Shown: positions 49,190-58,699 of the stretch, piece after piece
Position numbering within the stretch: the stretch's first letter is position 1
Layout of the letters: every line of letters begins with the position of its first letter
NCBI RefSeq assembly: GCF_003206155.1
Contig: NZ_PZJV01000006.1
Coordinates: forward strand, 60,924-124,923
Source: Salinicola halophilus
Lineage (GTDB): Bacteria; Pseudomonadota; Gammaproteobacteria; Pseudomonadales; Halomonadaceae
DNA length: 64,000 bases
Direction: 5' to 3'
Notes under the pieces: generated by a model
Seen by the model: only the letters and a program-made list of their open reading frames with translations
Told to the model about the DNA's origin: nothing
Database searches by the model: none
Position numbers and translations under genes: made by a program

Positions 49190-50110
49190 ATGCGTATCTC
49201 AACGTCCACCATCGGTCTGATGGTCGGTTTCGTGATCTGCTGGAGCTCGGGCTTCATTGGCAGCCGGCTGGCGAGCGACGCACCAATGGCGGCGCTCGAC
49301 CTGTTCGCCTGGCGCTTTCTGCTGGCGACCGCCATTGCGCTGGCGTGGTGCCTGGCGTGTCGCGTTCGCGGCGTGAGCCTCTACGCCGTGGGTCTCGAAA
49401 TGGGCGTAGGGGCGCTCACCATGGGCGGCTATCTGCTCGGCGTGATGCTGGCGGTGGATGCCGGCGTGAGTACCGGCGCCACGGCGCTGATCACCGCGCA
49501 GCAGCCGCTGCTGGCGGCCGCCATCGCGACGCTCTGGCTGCGCGAACGACTGGGTACGTTGGGCTGGGCGGGGCTGGCGGTTGCCGCCGGCGGCGTCGCG
49601 CTCTGCGTGGTGGGTGACTGGCGCAGCGCCGGCGGCGCCTCGGCGTGGTCGTACGCGCTGCCGCTGCTCTCGGTGGTCAGCGTGACGCTCGGCAGCGTGC
49701 TCGCCTCGCGCTACCCCTCGGGGCTTGGCATGGCGCCTTCGCTCACCTCGCAGCTCGCCGCGGCCAGCGTCGTCTTTCTCGCCGCCGCCGGCGTGAGCGG
49801 CGATCTCACCTGGCCGACGGGCATGACGCTCGCCGATACGAAGACACTCGGCTGGCTGGTAGTGCTCTCGAGCTTCGGCGGCTACGGCTTCTTCACCGCC
49901 TGTCTGCGCCGCGTCGGCCTGACGACGGTCTCCAGCGCGATCTTCCTGACGCCGCCGGTGACGCTGCTGTGGGCGATGTGGATGTTCGGCGAGCCGGTGG
50001 CGATGCTCCAGATCGGCGGCATCGCCCTGGCACTGCTGGGCGTGGCGGCCTCCCTGCTCGCGCGTAACCCGGAGACGCGCCATCAGATTCAGGAGGCGGT
50101 CACGCCCTGA
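49190..50110 (+). CDS. EamA/DMT family transporter
   Basis: This 306-residue membrane protein has two five-helix EamA repeats, typical of drug/metabolite exporters. The first repeat begins LMVGFVICWSSGFIGSRLAS and has ATALITAQQPLLAAAIATLWLRERL; the second includes SSAIFLTPPVTLLWAMWMFGEP. The substrate is unknown; amino acids or metabolites are common for the family. Its orientation to the LysR gene suggests regulation by that protein. It converges on trmB. Confidence 0.9.
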   Translation: MRISTSTIGLMVGFVICWSSGFIGSRLASDAPMAALDLFAWRFLLATAIALAWCLACRVRGVSLYAVGLEMGVGALTMGGYLLGVMLAVDAGVSTGATALITAQQPLLAAAIATLWLRERLGTLGWAGLAVAAGGVALCVVGDWRSAGGASAWSYALPLLSVVSVTLGSVLASRYPSGLGMAPSLTSQLAAASVVFLAAAGVSGDLTWPTGMTLADTKTLGWLVVLSSFGGYGFFTACLRRVGLTTVSSAIFLTPPVTLLWAMWMFGEPVAMLQIGGIALALLGVAASLLARNPETRHQIQEAVTP

Positions 50111-50140
50111 GGGAAGGTCGCTCTACCCTCGACGCCGCGC

Positions 50141-50944
50141 TCAGGCGCGGCGGAAGATCAGATCCCACACCCCGTGGCCGAGCTTCTCGCCGCGGGTCTC
50201 GAACTTGGTCAGCGGGCGGAAGGCGGGGCGTTCGACGAACGGTGCCGTTTCGGCGGGCGCAGTGTTGGCAAACCCCGGCGCCTCGGCCATGACTTCCGCC
50301 ATGTGCTCGGCGTAGGCCTCCCAGTCGGTCGCCATGTGCAGCGTTCCCCCCGGTTTCAGGCGGGTGCGGACCTGCTCGACGAACGATAGCTGCACGATTC
50401 GGCGCTTGTGATGCTTCTTCTTCGGCCAGGGGTCGGGGAAGAAGAGCTGCAGCGTGTCGATGCTCTCTTCGGGCAGGCAGTCCGCCAGCACCGCCAGCGC
50501 ATCCTCGCGATAGACACGCAGATTGGTCAGCCCGCGCTTGTCGGCCTCGTCGAGCAGCTTGCCGACACCCGGGGCGTGCACTTCGATGCCGATGAAGTCG
50601 GTTTCCGGATGCGCTTCGGCCTGGGCGATCAGCGACTGGCCCATGCCGAAGCCGATCTCGACCACGCGGGGCGCCTGGCGACCGAAGAGCGTCTCGAGAT
50701 CCTGCCGGCCCTGATCGAGGGTCAGTCCCCAGCGCGGCCAGACCTCGTTGAGTCCACGCTCCTGGGCGGCGGTCATGCGACCGGCGCGCAGCACGTAGCT
50801 CTTGATGCCACGGTGAACCCGGGGCGTCTCGGCGGTCTCGCTCGGCGTCTCGCCGGCCCCTGGCCGGGAAAGCTCGGCATCGGTAGCGGGCTCGTCGGTA
50901 TCGGCGTGGGAGGGGCGATTGTCGGGAGTCGAATTGTCAGTCAT
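50141..50944 (-). CDS. trmB: tRNA (guanosine(46)-N7)-methyltransferase TrmB
   Basis: TrmB makes m7G46 in the variable loop of tRNAs. The 267-residue protein has an acidic, disordered N-terminal extension of about 45 residues, then IKSYVLRAGRMTAAQ, the SAM-binding VEIGFGMGQSL and the family signature LFFPDPWPKKKHHKRRIV. The C-terminal TKFETRGEKLGHGVWDL binds tRNA. It follows thiG by 60 bp; thiS-thiG-trmB is a recurrent order in pseudomonads and relatives. Confidence 0.96.
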   Translation of the reverse strand: MTDNSTPDNRPSHADTDEPATDAELSRPGAGETPSETAETPRVHRGIKSYVLRAGRMTAAQERGLNEVWPRWGLTLDQGRQDLETLFGRQAPRVVEIGFGMGQSLIAQAEAHPETDFIGIEVHAPGVGKLLDEADKRGLTNLRVYREDALAVLADCLPEESIDTLQLFFPDPWPKKKHHKRRIVQLSFVEQVRTRLKPGGTLHMATDWEAYAEHMAEVMAEAPGFANTAPAETAPFVERPAFRPLTKFETRGEKLGHGVWDLIFRRA

Positions 50945-51004
50945 GCGGTGGCTGCGTGGCGCTCTTGTCGATAGGGGAAAGTCGCCGCCGTCGCGGCGAC
51001 CGCG

Positions 51005-51802
51005 TCAGGCGTTGATGCGCCCGGCGAAGGGGGAGGAGGCCGAGGCGCTCGCCCGGCGCGGCATGCGCTCGGCGAGAAAGGCTTCCCGCCCCGCTTCGAT
51101 CGCCTTGCGCATGGCGCTCGCCATCAGTGCCGGCTGCTTGGCGTGAGCGATGGCGGAGTTCATCAGCACGCCGTCGCAGCCCATCTCCATGGCCAGCGCG
51201 GCATCCGACGCCGTGCCGATCCCGGCATCCACCAGCACCGGCACCTCGGCCTGCTCGAGAATCAGCGCGAGCGTGGCCGGGTTGAGCAGGCCGTGGCCGG
51301 AGCCGATCAGCGAGCCCAGCGGCATTACCGCACAGCAGCCGCGACGCTCGAGCTCCTTGGCGACGATCGGGTCGTCACTGGTGTAGACCATGACGTCGAA
51401 GCCGTCGTTGACCAGGGTCTCGGCCGCCGCCAGCGTCTCGATGACGTTGGGATAGAGCGTCTTGTCGTCGCCGAGCACCTCGAGCTTGACCAGGTTGTGA
51501 CCGTCGAGCAGCTCCCGTGCCAGCCGACAGGTCCGCACGGCATCCTTGGCGGTGTAGCAGCCGGCCGTGTTGGGCAGCAGCGTATAGCGCGACGGCGAGA
51601 TCGCATCGAGCAGATTGGCCTCGTCCGGGTTCTGACCGAGGTTGGTGCGGCGCACGGCAAAGGTGACGACGTCCGCGCCGCTCGCCTCGATGGCGGCGGC
51701 GGTCTCGTCGAAATCGCGATACTTGCCGGTCCCGACGAGCAGGCGTGAGGCGAATGGCCGCCCGGCGACGGTCAGCGGCGTATCGTGGGATACAGATGAC
51801 AT
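51005..51802 (-). CDS. thiG: thiazole synthase ThiG
   Basis: ThiG forms the thiazole phosphate moiety of thiamine from deoxyxylulose phosphate, dehydroglycine or glyoxylate imine, and ThiS thiocarboxylate. The 265-residue TIM barrel includes [30 protein letters not shown], the Schiff-base Lys in [16 protein letters not shown], the phosphate-binding [11 protein letters not shown], and [23 protein letters not shown] 51802 has GGGGGAG upstream. It lies 51 bp after thiS. Confidence 0.96.
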   Translation of the reverse strand: MSSVSHDTPLTVAGRPFASRLLVGTGKYRDFDETAAAIEASGADVVTFAVRRTNLGQNPDEANLLDAISPSRYTLLPNTAGCYTAKDAVRTCRLARELLDGHNLVKLEVLGDDKTLYPNVIETLAAAETLVNDGFDVMVYTSDDPIVAKELERRGCCAVMPLGSLIGSGHGLLNPATLALILEQAEVPVLVDAGIGTASDAALAMEMGCDGVLMNSAIAHAKQPALMASAMRKAIEAGREAFLAERMPRRASASASSPFAGRINA

Positions 51803-51853
51803 GGAAGACTCCCCCAGCAGGCAGCGATGGATCACGGCAGTCGACGACGCCGT

Positions 51854-52054
51854 TCAACCACCGCCGATGGCGTGAACGACCTCCACGCGATCGCCCGCAT
51901 GAAGCGGGGTCTCGGCATGAAGGCTGCGCGGCACGATCTCTTCGTTGACCTCGATGGCGATGCGGCGGCCGGCGAGGCCCAGCGACTCGATCAGCGTGGC
52001 AAGCGTCGAGTCGGCGTTCAGGCGGTACGGCTCGCCGTTGAGCTGAATCTGCAT
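51854..52054 (-). CDS. thiS: sulfur carrier protein ThiS
   Basis: ThiS is a ubiquitin-like sulfur carrier whose C-terminal glycine is thiocarboxylated and supplies sulfur to ThiG. The 66-residue beta-grasp protein starts MQIQLNGEPYRL and ends HAIGGG, providing the required terminal Gly-Gly. IAIEVNEEIVPRS is the family's conserved loop. ATG 52054 is chosen over an upstream start because it matches the family's N-terminus. Degenerate tandem repeats lie just upstream. Confidence 0.94.
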   Translation of the reverse strand: MQIQLNGEPYRLNADSTLATLIESLGLAGRRIAIEVNEEIVPRSLHAETPLHAGDRVEVVHAIGGG

Positions 52055-52107
52055 GGCGGCTTCCTCGAGCGATCGGATGCGGGTCAAACAACGCGCGTCT
52101 TGCGGGT

Positions 52108-52255
52108 CCAGGCGCGGTCATCAAAAGCGGCGCGGACCGAAGCGCCTTTCGGGCGCGGAATGAAAAACGCCTTGCGCGCGGGGCCGGGCGCGGACCACAA
52201 AATTGCCTTTCGCGCGGGTTCGGGCGCGGATCATAAAACAGCGCGCCCGTGACGC
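52108..52255. repeat. degenerate 36-bp tandem repeats upstream of thiS
   Basis: About four imperfect copies of a unit near 36 bp lie between thiS and the symporter gene. Each copy has a GGGCGCGGA-like start, a short A-run (AAAA) and, in most, a CCTTTCGCGC-like part. The conserved GGCGCGGA blocks recur at about 52168, 52191 and 52226 and the array is GC-rich with A-rich islands. Unit borders are approximate because copies differ in length. No gene is carried. Confidence 0.65.
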
Positions 52256-52285
52256 GCGCGCCGCATTGTAGCCCGTCAGCGCGGC

Positions 52286-53758
52286 TCAAACATCCTTGCG
52301 CGGCCAGACGTCGGCGTCGACCTGCTCGGGGCGCTTGAGCACGCCCTGGGGGTCGAAGGTCGGCTCGTTGATGCCGTCGCGACGCTGGCGCTCGTAATCC
52401 TTGAGCACCCGCAGGGCGATCGGGCAGAGCATCAGAATTGCGACGAGGTTGGTGGTCGCCATCAGGCCCATCGCCAAGTCGGCGAAATCCCACACGAACG
52501 ACAGCTGTGCCACCGAGCCGATCATCACCATCGCCAGTACGGCGATGCGCAACATCGCCACCGCGAGCTTCGCCCGGCGCTGAAACAGATACTCGATGTT
52601 GATCTGCGAAAACGAGAAGTTGGCGAGGATCGAGGTAAAGGCGAACAGAAAGATGGCGATGGCAATGAAGATCTCGCCGAAGCTGCCCAGGTGATCGACC
52701 ATCGCATTCTGGGTGAGCTGGATGCCGACGATATCCTGACCCGGCGAGTTGCTCATCAGCCGCTCGTAGACCCCGGAGAGCAGGATCACCACCGCGGTGC
52801 AGCTGCAGATCACCAGCGTGTCGATGAATACGCCGAAGGACTGCACCAGCCCCTGTGCCGCCGGATGCTTGACGTCTGCCTGAGCGGCGGCGTTCGGCGC
52901 CGAGCCCATGCCCGCCTCGTTGGAGAAGAGCCCGCGCTTGATGCCGTTTTCCATGGCGATCTTGATCGAGTAGCCCACGGCCCCGCCGACGGCCGGGCCG
53001 AAGCCGAAGGCGCTCTTGACGATCAGCGCCAGCATCGCCGGCACCTCGGAGAGGTTCATGAACAGCACCCACAGCGCGACGAGCAGATAGGCGATCGCCA
53101 TCAGCGGCACGATCTTCTCCGCGGTGCGCGCGATCGAGCGCAGCCCGCCGTAGATGACCATCGCCGTGAGGGCCACCAGCACCACGCCGGTGAGCCAGTG
53201 GGGGATCGAGAACGCCTGCGCCATGCCTTGCGCGATGGTGTTGGACTGGGCGCCGTTGAAGGCCAGCCCGTAGGCGATGAGCAGGAAGACGGCGAACAGC
53301 GCGCTCATCCAGCGATAGCCGAGCGCGCGCTCGATGTAGTAGGCCGGGCCGCCACGAAAGACGCCGTCCTCGTTACGCTTTTTGTAGGTCTGCGCCAGGG
53401 TCGACTCGATGAACGCCGTGGAGAAGCCGACCAGCGCCGTCACCCACATCCAGAAGATCGCCCCCGGGCCACCGACCCAGAGCGCCAGCGCCACGCCGGC
53501 GAGATTGCCGGTGCCGACTCTGGCGGCCAGCGACGTGGCGAACGCTTGAAAGCCGCTGACGCCGTTGCCGGACCCCCGGCTGGTGAAGGTGACCCGGGCC
53601 ATGTGGCCGAACAGCCGAAACTGCATCCCGCGGGTGAGAATGGTGAACAGGATGCCGGCACCGAGCAGCAGATAGACCAGGATGTAGGTCCAGACGAAAT
53701 CGCTGACGGGGGTCATGACCGAGTAGGCCGCGTCGCGGAGCGTGTTGATGAATTCCAT
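52286..53758 (-). CDS. AGCS family sodium:alanine/glycine symporter
   Basis: This 490-residue inner-membrane protein takes up alanine or glycine with Na+, suiting a saline habitat. The AGCS pattern is clear: SRGSGNGVSGFQAFATSLAARVGTGNLAGVALALWVGGPGAIFWMW in sequence order, then FRGGPAYYIERALG and NEAGMGSAPNAAAQADVKHPAAQGL, which carries the family signature. About ten helices are seen. AAGGA lies 7 nt before ATG 53758; the longer frame upstream lacks similarity. It is followed by the repeat region and thiS on the same strand. Confidence 0.94.
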   Translation of the reverse strand: MEFINTLRDAAYSVMTPVSDFVWTYILVYLLLGAGILFTILTRGMQFRLFGHMARVTFTSRGSGNGVSGFQAFATSLAARVGTGNLAGVALALWVGGPGAIFWMWVTALVGFSTAFIESTLAQTYKKRNEDGVFRGGPAYYIERALGYRWMSALFAVFLLIAYGLAFNGAQSNTIAQGMAQAFSIPHWLTGVVLVALTAMVIYGGLRSIARTAEKIVPLMAIAYLLVALWVLFMNLSEVPAMLALIVKSAFGFGPAVGGAVGYSIKIAMENGIKRGLFSNEAGMGSAPNAAAQADVKHPAAQGLVQSFGVFIDTLVICSCTAVVILLSGVYERLMSNSPGQDIVGIQLTQNAMVDHLGSFGEIFIAIAIFLFAFTSILANFSFSQINIEYLFQRRAKLAVAMLRIAVLAMVMIGSVAQLSFVWDFADLAMGLMATTNLVAILMLCPIALRVLKDYERQRRDGINEPTFDPQGVLKRPEQVDADVWPRKDV

Positions 53759-53986
53759 CTTGGGATCCTTGTGGAAAGCGATGACATCGACGCCGACCCG
53801 GCGCTGCGGCGGGCGACTGCCGGGGCGGTTTTTACGCGCTAGACTGTCGGGCGTCAAATGCCGCCATGGCGCGGCTCACGGGCGCTGGCGTGGATCGGCT
53901 CGCACCGGCTTCCGCTTGCGCAGTGCGCTTTCACCTACCCAAGTCCTGGCGTCTGGTCAGAATAGTCCCATCGGAGAAGGATCGAC

Positions 53987-54415
53987 ATGCAACCATTGTG
54001 GCGCGGGACGCGAGTATGGCGCGAGACGCGAGTCATCGGCCTGGCCGTGGCGCTGAGTGGACTGATCGTGGTGATGGCGGGCGCCTTCGGCGCGCACGCC
54101 CTCGCCGACCGTGTCTCCCCGAGCTCGCTCGACGTCTTTCACACCGGCGTGCGCTATCAGGCGTGGCACACGCTGGCGGCACTCGGCGTGTTCGTCTGGC
54201 GTCAGCAGCGCCTCCTGCGCGGGCAGATTCTGACGCTTACGCTGTGGTTCGCCGGCGTGCTGCTCTTCAGCGGCTCCCTCTACGCGCTGACCTTCGGCGC
54301 GCCCCGGCTGCTCGGCGTGGTCACCCCCGTGGGCGGGCTCTGCCTGATGGCGGGCTGGATCGCCCTCGGCGTGAGCGCCTGGCGCCAGCGCCCGTCGGAA
54401 GCGGACCCGCAATAG
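53987..54415 (+). CDS. DUF423 family membrane protein (YgdD-like)
   Basis: This 142-residue protein has four predicted helices and the DUF423 pattern LSGLIVVMAGAFGAHAL, VFHTGVRYQAWHTLAALG, GVLLFSGSLYALTFG and VTPVGGLCLMAGWI. The function is unknown. Its last five codons and stop (SEADPQ, TAG) are made from the first copy of a 17-bp tandem repeat, so the C-terminus may have been altered by repeat expansion. Confidence 0.9.
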   Translation: MQPLWRGTRVWRETRVIGLAVALSGLIVVMAGAFGAHALADRVSPSSLDVFHTGVRYQAWHTLAALGVFVWRQQRLLRGQILTLTLWFAGVLLFSGSLYALTFGAPRLLGVVTPVGGLCLMAGWIALGVSAWRQRPSEADPQ

Positions 54416-54455
54416 AAGCGGACCCGCAATAGAAGCTGGCTCGCAATAGAAGCAA
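54398..54455. repeat. 17-bp tandem repeat over the 3' end of the DUF423 gene
   Basis: The first two copies of GAAGCGGACCCGCAATA are identical; the third differs at three positions, and a fourth is cut short after GAAGCAA. Each full copy contains or is followed by TAG, so stop codons are repeated. The array bridges the DUF423 stop and the gap before the thioesterase gene. Confidence 0.93.
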
Positions 54456-54484
54456 ACCACCACAGGCGCGGGCGGGGAAAGAAC

Positions 54485-54901
54485 TCAGTCGTCGCGGTCC
54501 GGCAGCACGTAAGTCGCGGTGACCAGCGCCACCGGTTCGTCGTCGCCGGTGGAGAAAAGCTGGACCTCGCCGACGGCGAGACGCCGCCCGAGCTTGAGGA
54601 TCCTGGCATTGGCCACCAGATCGCGGTCGCCCCGCGCCCGGCGCAGGAAGTGGCAGTTGATGCTGCTGGTGACCGCCATTGCCTCGGGGCCGATCTCGGC
54701 GAGAATCGCCACGTAGAGACAGACGTCCGCCAGCCCCATGACCGACGGCCCGGAGACGCTGGCGCCGGGGCGCAGGTGTTCGTCCTCGATGGCGAGGCTC
54801 ATGGTGGCACGCATGTGATCCACCGCCTCGATGGTGCCCTGACGGTGCGGGAAGACGTCATCGAGGAAATCCTCGATCTCGGCGGCGGTCATCACGGTCA
54901 T
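54485..54901 (-). CDS. PaaI-like hotdog-fold thioesterase
   Basis: This 138-residue protein has the hotdog fold of small acyl-CoA thioesterases. It shows RPGASVSGPSVMGLADVCLYVAIL, the central helix region with the acidic residue, and SSINCHFLRRARGDRDLVANARILKLGRRLAVGEV strands in sequence order. The acyl substrate is unknown. ATG 54901 is used; the longer frame upstream runs through the 16-bp tandem repeats and lacks similarity. Confidence 0.85.
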   Translation of the reverse strand: MTVMTAAEIEDFLDDVFPHRQGTIEAVDHMRATMSLAIEDEHLRPGASVSGPSVMGLADVCLYVAILAEIGPEAMAVTSSINCHFLRRARGDRDLVANARILKLGRRLAVGEVQLFSTGDDEPVALVTATYVLPDRDD

Positions 54902-54936
54902 CGGACTCTCCCGGGCGGCTCGGCGAGCGGACGACC

Positions 54937-55000
54937 GAGCGGGTTGGCAATTGAGCGGGTTGGCAATTGAGCGGGTTGGCGATCGAGCGGGCTGGCGACA
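54937..55000. repeat. 16-bp tandem repeat upstream of the thioesterase gene
   Basis: Four copies of a 16-bp unit stand head to tail: GAGCGGGTTGGCAATT twice, then copies with two and four changes. The array begins 36 bp upstream of the thioesterase start codon, so it occupies its probable promoter region. Confidence 0.93.
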
Positions 55001-55117
55001 ACGATAGCCCAAGCGCTCGGAGAGTCCCAGTCTCTCGAACAACGCCTTGACCCCACTACGACGCCTCTCGACTCCCCCGGGCCCAACCCGGGTGTGGCGA
55101 CACCCACGCGTACGAAA

Positions 55118-55144
55118 AAAGCCAGCGGCCGGGCCGCTGGCTTT
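55118..55144 (-). terminator. intrinsic terminator of glcB
   Basis: On the minus strand a 12-bp stem (AAAGCCAGCGGC / GCCGCTGGCTTT) with a three-base loop leads into a T-run. It starts 25 bp past the glcB stop. Confidence 0.9.
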
Positions 55145-55168
55145 CTCGATCGACGCCGATTTGCCGCG

Positions 55169-57349
55169 TCAGTGCTTGGCTTTCTCCACTGCTCGCCAGT
55201 GATGCAGCAGCGGCTCGGTATAGCCGGACGGCTGTTCGCGCCCCTTGAAGATCAGGTCGGATGCCGCCTGGAAAGCGCTGGAGTCCTCCAGATGGGTGTG
55301 CATCGGCGTGTAGTCCGAGTCGTGCGCGTTCTGCTCATCGACCACGCGGGCCATGCGCTCGAGGGTTTCCCGGACGCGAGCTGCATCGACCACGCCGTGG
55401 TGCAGCCAGTTGGCAATGTGCTGACTCGAGATCCGCAGCGTGGCGCGGTCCTCCATGAGGCCGACGTCGTGGATGTCCGGCACCTTGGAGCAGCCGACGC
55501 CGTGCTCCACCCAGCGCACCACGTAGCCGAGAATGCCCTGGCAGTTGTTGTCGAGCTCCTGCTGGATCGCGGTGTCGTCCCAGTCGGCGCGGGGATCGAC
55601 CGGCACCGTCAGCAGCTCGTCGAGCAGATCGCTCTCGCCCTTGGCTTCGAGCTCATGCTGAACCGCTTCGACGTCGATCTGGTGATAGTGCAGCGCGTGC
55701 AGCACTGCTGCCGTGGGCGACGGCACCCAGGCGGTGTTGGCGCCGGCCTTGGGATGCCCCACCTTCTGCTCGAGCATCGCCGCCATCAGCTCCGGCATCG
55801 CCCACATGCCCTTGCCGATCTGGGCGCGACCGCGCAGCCCGCAGGCCAGCCCGATCTGCACGTTGTTGCGCTCGTAGGCGTCGATCCACGCGGCCCCCTT
55901 CATGTCGCCCTTGCGCAGCATGGCGCCGGCGTTCATGGCGGTATGCATCTCGTCGCCGGTACGGTCGAGAAAGCCGGTGTTGATGAATGCCACTCGGGCC
56001 GCGGCGGCGGCGATGCACGCCTTGAGATTGACCGAGGTGCGTCGCTCCTCGTCCATGATGCCCATCTTCAGCGTGTTCTCGGCGAGCCCCAGAAGCTGCT
56101 CGACGCCGGCGAACAGATCGTTGGCGAACGCGACCTCGCGCGGACCGTGCATCTTGGGTTTGACGATATAGACCGACCCCGAGCGGGAGTTGCCGCTGAA
56201 ATCGTCCTCTTCGCGCTTGAGGTCGTGAATCGCGATCAAGGACGTCATCACCGCATCGAGAATGCCTTCGGGGATCTCGTTGCCCTCACCGTCGAGGATC
56301 GCCGGCGTGGTCATCAGATGGCCGACGTTGCGCACGAACATCAGCGAGCGTCCGGGGAGCTTCAGCGTGCCACCGTCGGGCTGGGTGTAGACGCGATCGG
56401 CGTTGAGCCGCCGGGTGGTGACCTTGCCACCCTTGTCGATCGCCTCTTCGAGATCGCCTTTCATCAGCCCCAGCCAGTTGCGATAGATCAGCGTCTTGTC
56501 GTCGGCATCCACCGCCGCGACGGAGTCCTCGCAGTCCATGATGGTGGTGATCGCCGCCTCCAACAGCACGTCCTTGATCCCGGCCGCATCCATCTTGCCG
56601 ATGGAGTGGCCGGCGTCGAACTGGATCTCCAGGTGCAGATCGTGGTGGCTCAGCAGCACGGCGTCGAGCGCGTCGGGTTCGCCCTGAAAACCAATGAAGC
56701 GATCCGGATTCTCGAGCCCGCTCTCGCGACCGCTGTCGAGCGTCACCCGCAGCCGGCCCTCGCTGATGCGATAGGCGCTCGCCTCGGCGTGGGAGCCTTC
56801 GGCCAGCGGCGCCGCCCGGTCCAGCACCTGGCGGGCGTAAGCGATCACCTTCTCGCCGCGCTTGGGGTTGTAGTCGCGCCCCTTCTCGGCGCCGTCGTCC
56901 TCGCTGATCGCATCGGTGCCGTAGAGCGCGTCGTACAGGCTGCCCCAGCGCGCGTTGGCGGCGTTGAGCGCGTAGCGGGCGTTGCTCACCGGTACCACCA
57001 GCTGCGGACCGGCCTGACGGGCGATCTCGGTATCCACGTTGGCCGTGGTCGCACTGACCGAAGCCGGCTGCGGCTCGAGATAGCCGATCTTCTCGAGAAA
57101 GGCGCGGTAGGCGCCCATGTCCTGAATCTCACCGGGGTGCGCCCGGTGCCACTCATCGAGTTCGGTCTGGAGCCGATCGCGTTCGGCCAGCAGCTCTCGG
57201 TTGCGCGGCGCGAGGTCGTGAACCAGCGCGTCGAAGCCTTGCCAGAATGCCGCCGGCTCGATGTCCGTGCCGGGCAGTGCTTCGCGCTCGATGAAACGCT
57301 CGAGCACGTCAGCGACCTGCAGTCGATGGTGAGTCACACGCTCCGTCAT
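55169..57349 (-). CDS. glcB: malate synthase G
   Basis: GlcB condenses glyoxylate with acetyl-CoA to malate, feeding two-carbon compounds into central metabolism. The 726-residue length is that of isoform G (isoform A is about 530). It shows [17 protein letters not shown], the metal and catalytic region [70 protein letters not shown], and the late [18 protein letters not shown] block. No isocitrate lyase or glycolate oxidase gene is nearby, so it stands alone. Confidence 0.96.
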   Translation of the reverse strand: MTERVTHHRLQVADVLERFIEREALPGTDIEPAAFWQGFDALVHDLAPRNRELLAERDRLQTELDEWHRAHPGEIQDMGAYRAFLEKIGYLEPQPASVSATTANVDTEIARQAGPQLVVPVSNARYALNAANARWGSLYDALYGTDAISEDDGAEKGRDYNPKRGEKVIAYARQVLDRAAPLAEGSHAEASAYRISEGRLRVTLDSGRESGLENPDRFIGFQGEPDALDAVLLSHHDLHLEIQFDAGHSIGKMDAAGIKDVLLEAAITTIMDCEDSVAAVDADDKTLIYRNWLGLMKGDLEEAIDKGGKVTTRRLNADRVYTQPDGGTLKLPGRSLMFVRNVGHLMTTPAILDGEGNEIPEGILDAVMTSLIAIHDLKREEDDFSGNSRSGSVYIVKPKMHGPREVAFANDLFAGVEQLLGLAENTLKMGIMDEERRTSVNLKACIAAAAARVAFINTGFLDRTGDEMHTAMNAGAMLRKGDMKGAAWIDAYERNNVQIGLACGLRGRAQIGKGMWAMPELMAAMLEQKVGHPKAGANTAWVPSPTAAVLHALHYHQIDVEAVQHELEAKGESDLLDELLTVPVDPRADWDDTAIQQELDNNCQGILGYVVRWVEHGVGCSKVPDIHDVGLMEDRATLRISSQHIANWLHHGVVDAARVRETLERMARVVDEQNAHDSDYTPMHTHLEDSSAFQAASDLIFKGREQPSGYTEPLLHHWRAVEKAKH

Positions 57350-57683
57350 GTCAGCCTCCTAGAATGTTGCTGCCGGTCCGGGCACGGCGGCCCTCGACGA
57401 TGAAACGGTCGGCTTCGCCTTCGGCAGGGGTCGCGGCGAGCCCGAAAGTGGGCGCCATTGGCGCGTCATGCCACGGCGGCACTGACACGAGGCCGCTGTG
57501 GAAATCGTTTCCAGATACCCGATCTTATCGCCGATAGTAGGCGCCGAGACCAGGAATGTCGTGTTCGACCTTGGTCCATGCCCGACCCGCGGCAGTCGCG
57601 AGATCGCGACGCCATCGCCATGTCCTCACGCGTGGCCTTGCACCGACGCGGCGAGTAGCATGAGCGTCTCAGGAGATTCGTCC
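57350..57683. other. glcB-hydrolase intergenic region
   Basis: This 334-bp divergent spacer must hold the glcB promoter and that of the hydrolase. I see no gene, strong promoter consensus, hairpin or repeat. AGGAG at 57671-57675 is the hydrolase ribosome site. Confidence 0.55.
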
Positions 57684-58694
57684 ATGCTCGACTTTTCGCA
57701 GTTGCACGCTCTCGGTCCCGTCAGGCGGGTCGAGCCTTTCGCCGAGCCGGCGCTGCTCGCCTATCTCGATCACTATCATCTGACTCGGCACTGGCGAGAA
57801 GGGGTCACGCTCTACGCCGGCTTTCTACAGGGACGTGGCGACGCCGACCGGCGCTTCGACCTCTGGACGCAGGTGTGGTCGCCCCCTTCGCCGCGCGGCA
57901 CGATCTTCGTGGTGCACGGCTATTTCGATCATCTCGGCCTCTACGGCCATCTGCTCGAGCGGCTGCTCGCGCTCGGCTGGCAGGTAGTGATGTGGGATCT
58001 GCCCGGTCATGGGCTCTCGAGCGGCGCCCGGGCGAGCATCGACGATTTCACCGATTACGTGCTCTGTTTCAACGACGTGGAGCGCGAGATCGCCGCTCTC
58101 GGCCTCGCGCCCGGGCCCTGGCTCGCCATCGGTCAGAGCACGGGCGGCTCGATCGTCGCCACCGATGCGCTCGATCGCGGCGACGACGCGCCCTGGGAGG
58201 GGCTGATCCTGCTCGCCCCGCTGGTGCGCCCCTGGGGCTGGAATCAGTCGCGCTGGCTGCACAGCCTGGCGAGCCCCTTCGTCTCGAGCATCGCGCGCAA
58301 GTATCGCGCCAATACCACCAACGTCGCCTTCTCCGATTTTCTGCGGCTGCACGACCCGCTGCAGGACGACCGTCTGGCGGTCGCCTGGGTCACCGCCATG
58401 CGCCGCTGGATGCCGCGGCTGCTCAAGCGCCAACCGAGCCCGCTACCGGTACTCATCCTTCAAGGCGAGCAGGATCTGACCGTCGACTGGCCCTTCAATC
58501 TCAAGGCGCTCAAGCGCAAGTTCCCCGGCGCCGACATCGTGCGCCATCCGCTGGCCCGCCATCACCTGGTCAACGAAGCCGACGACATCCGTACCGAGCT
58601 GTTCGACACGCTGTCGCGTTTTCTCGTCGATTTCGCCGCCACGCATCCGAGCGGCCGGCCCGGTCACGCCGACGCAGAGACGCCTCCCTCGTGA
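57684..58694 (+). CDS. alpha/beta hydrolase (monoacylglycerol-lipase-like)
   Basis: This 336-residue protein has the alpha/beta-hydrolase fold. The oxyanion segment is FVVHGYFDHLGLYGHLLERL, the nucleophile elbow IGQSTGGS with the catalytic serine, and the C-terminal histidine in ARHHLVNE, with an acidic residue in LQGEQDLTVDW. This layout resembles monoacylglycerol lipases; the substrate is not known. ATG 57684 is chosen because AGGAG lies 8 nt upstream. It overlaps the possible GTG start of the next gene by 4 bp. Confidence 0.87.
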   Translation: MLDFSQLHALGPVRRVEPFAEPALLAYLDHYHLTRHWREGVTLYAGFLQGRGDADRRFDLWTQVWSPPSPRGTIFVVHGYFDHLGLYGHLLERLLALGWQVVMWDLPGHGLSSGARASIDDFTDYVLCFNDVEREIAALGLAPGPWLAIGQSTGGSIVATDALDRGDDAPWEGLILLAPLVRPWGWNQSRWLHSLASPFVSSIARKYRANTTNVAFSDFLRLHDPLQDDRLAVAWVTAMRRWMPRLLKRQPSPLPVLILQGEQDLTVDWPFNLKALKRKFPGADIVRHPLARHHLVNEADDIRTELFDTLSRFLVDFAATHPSGRPGHADAETPPS

Positions 58695-58699
58695 GTCGG

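Noticed and set aside
55094-57403. 769-codon frame antisense to malate synthase G
   Set aside because: It is a shadow of glcB over its full length; glcB has clear family blocks.
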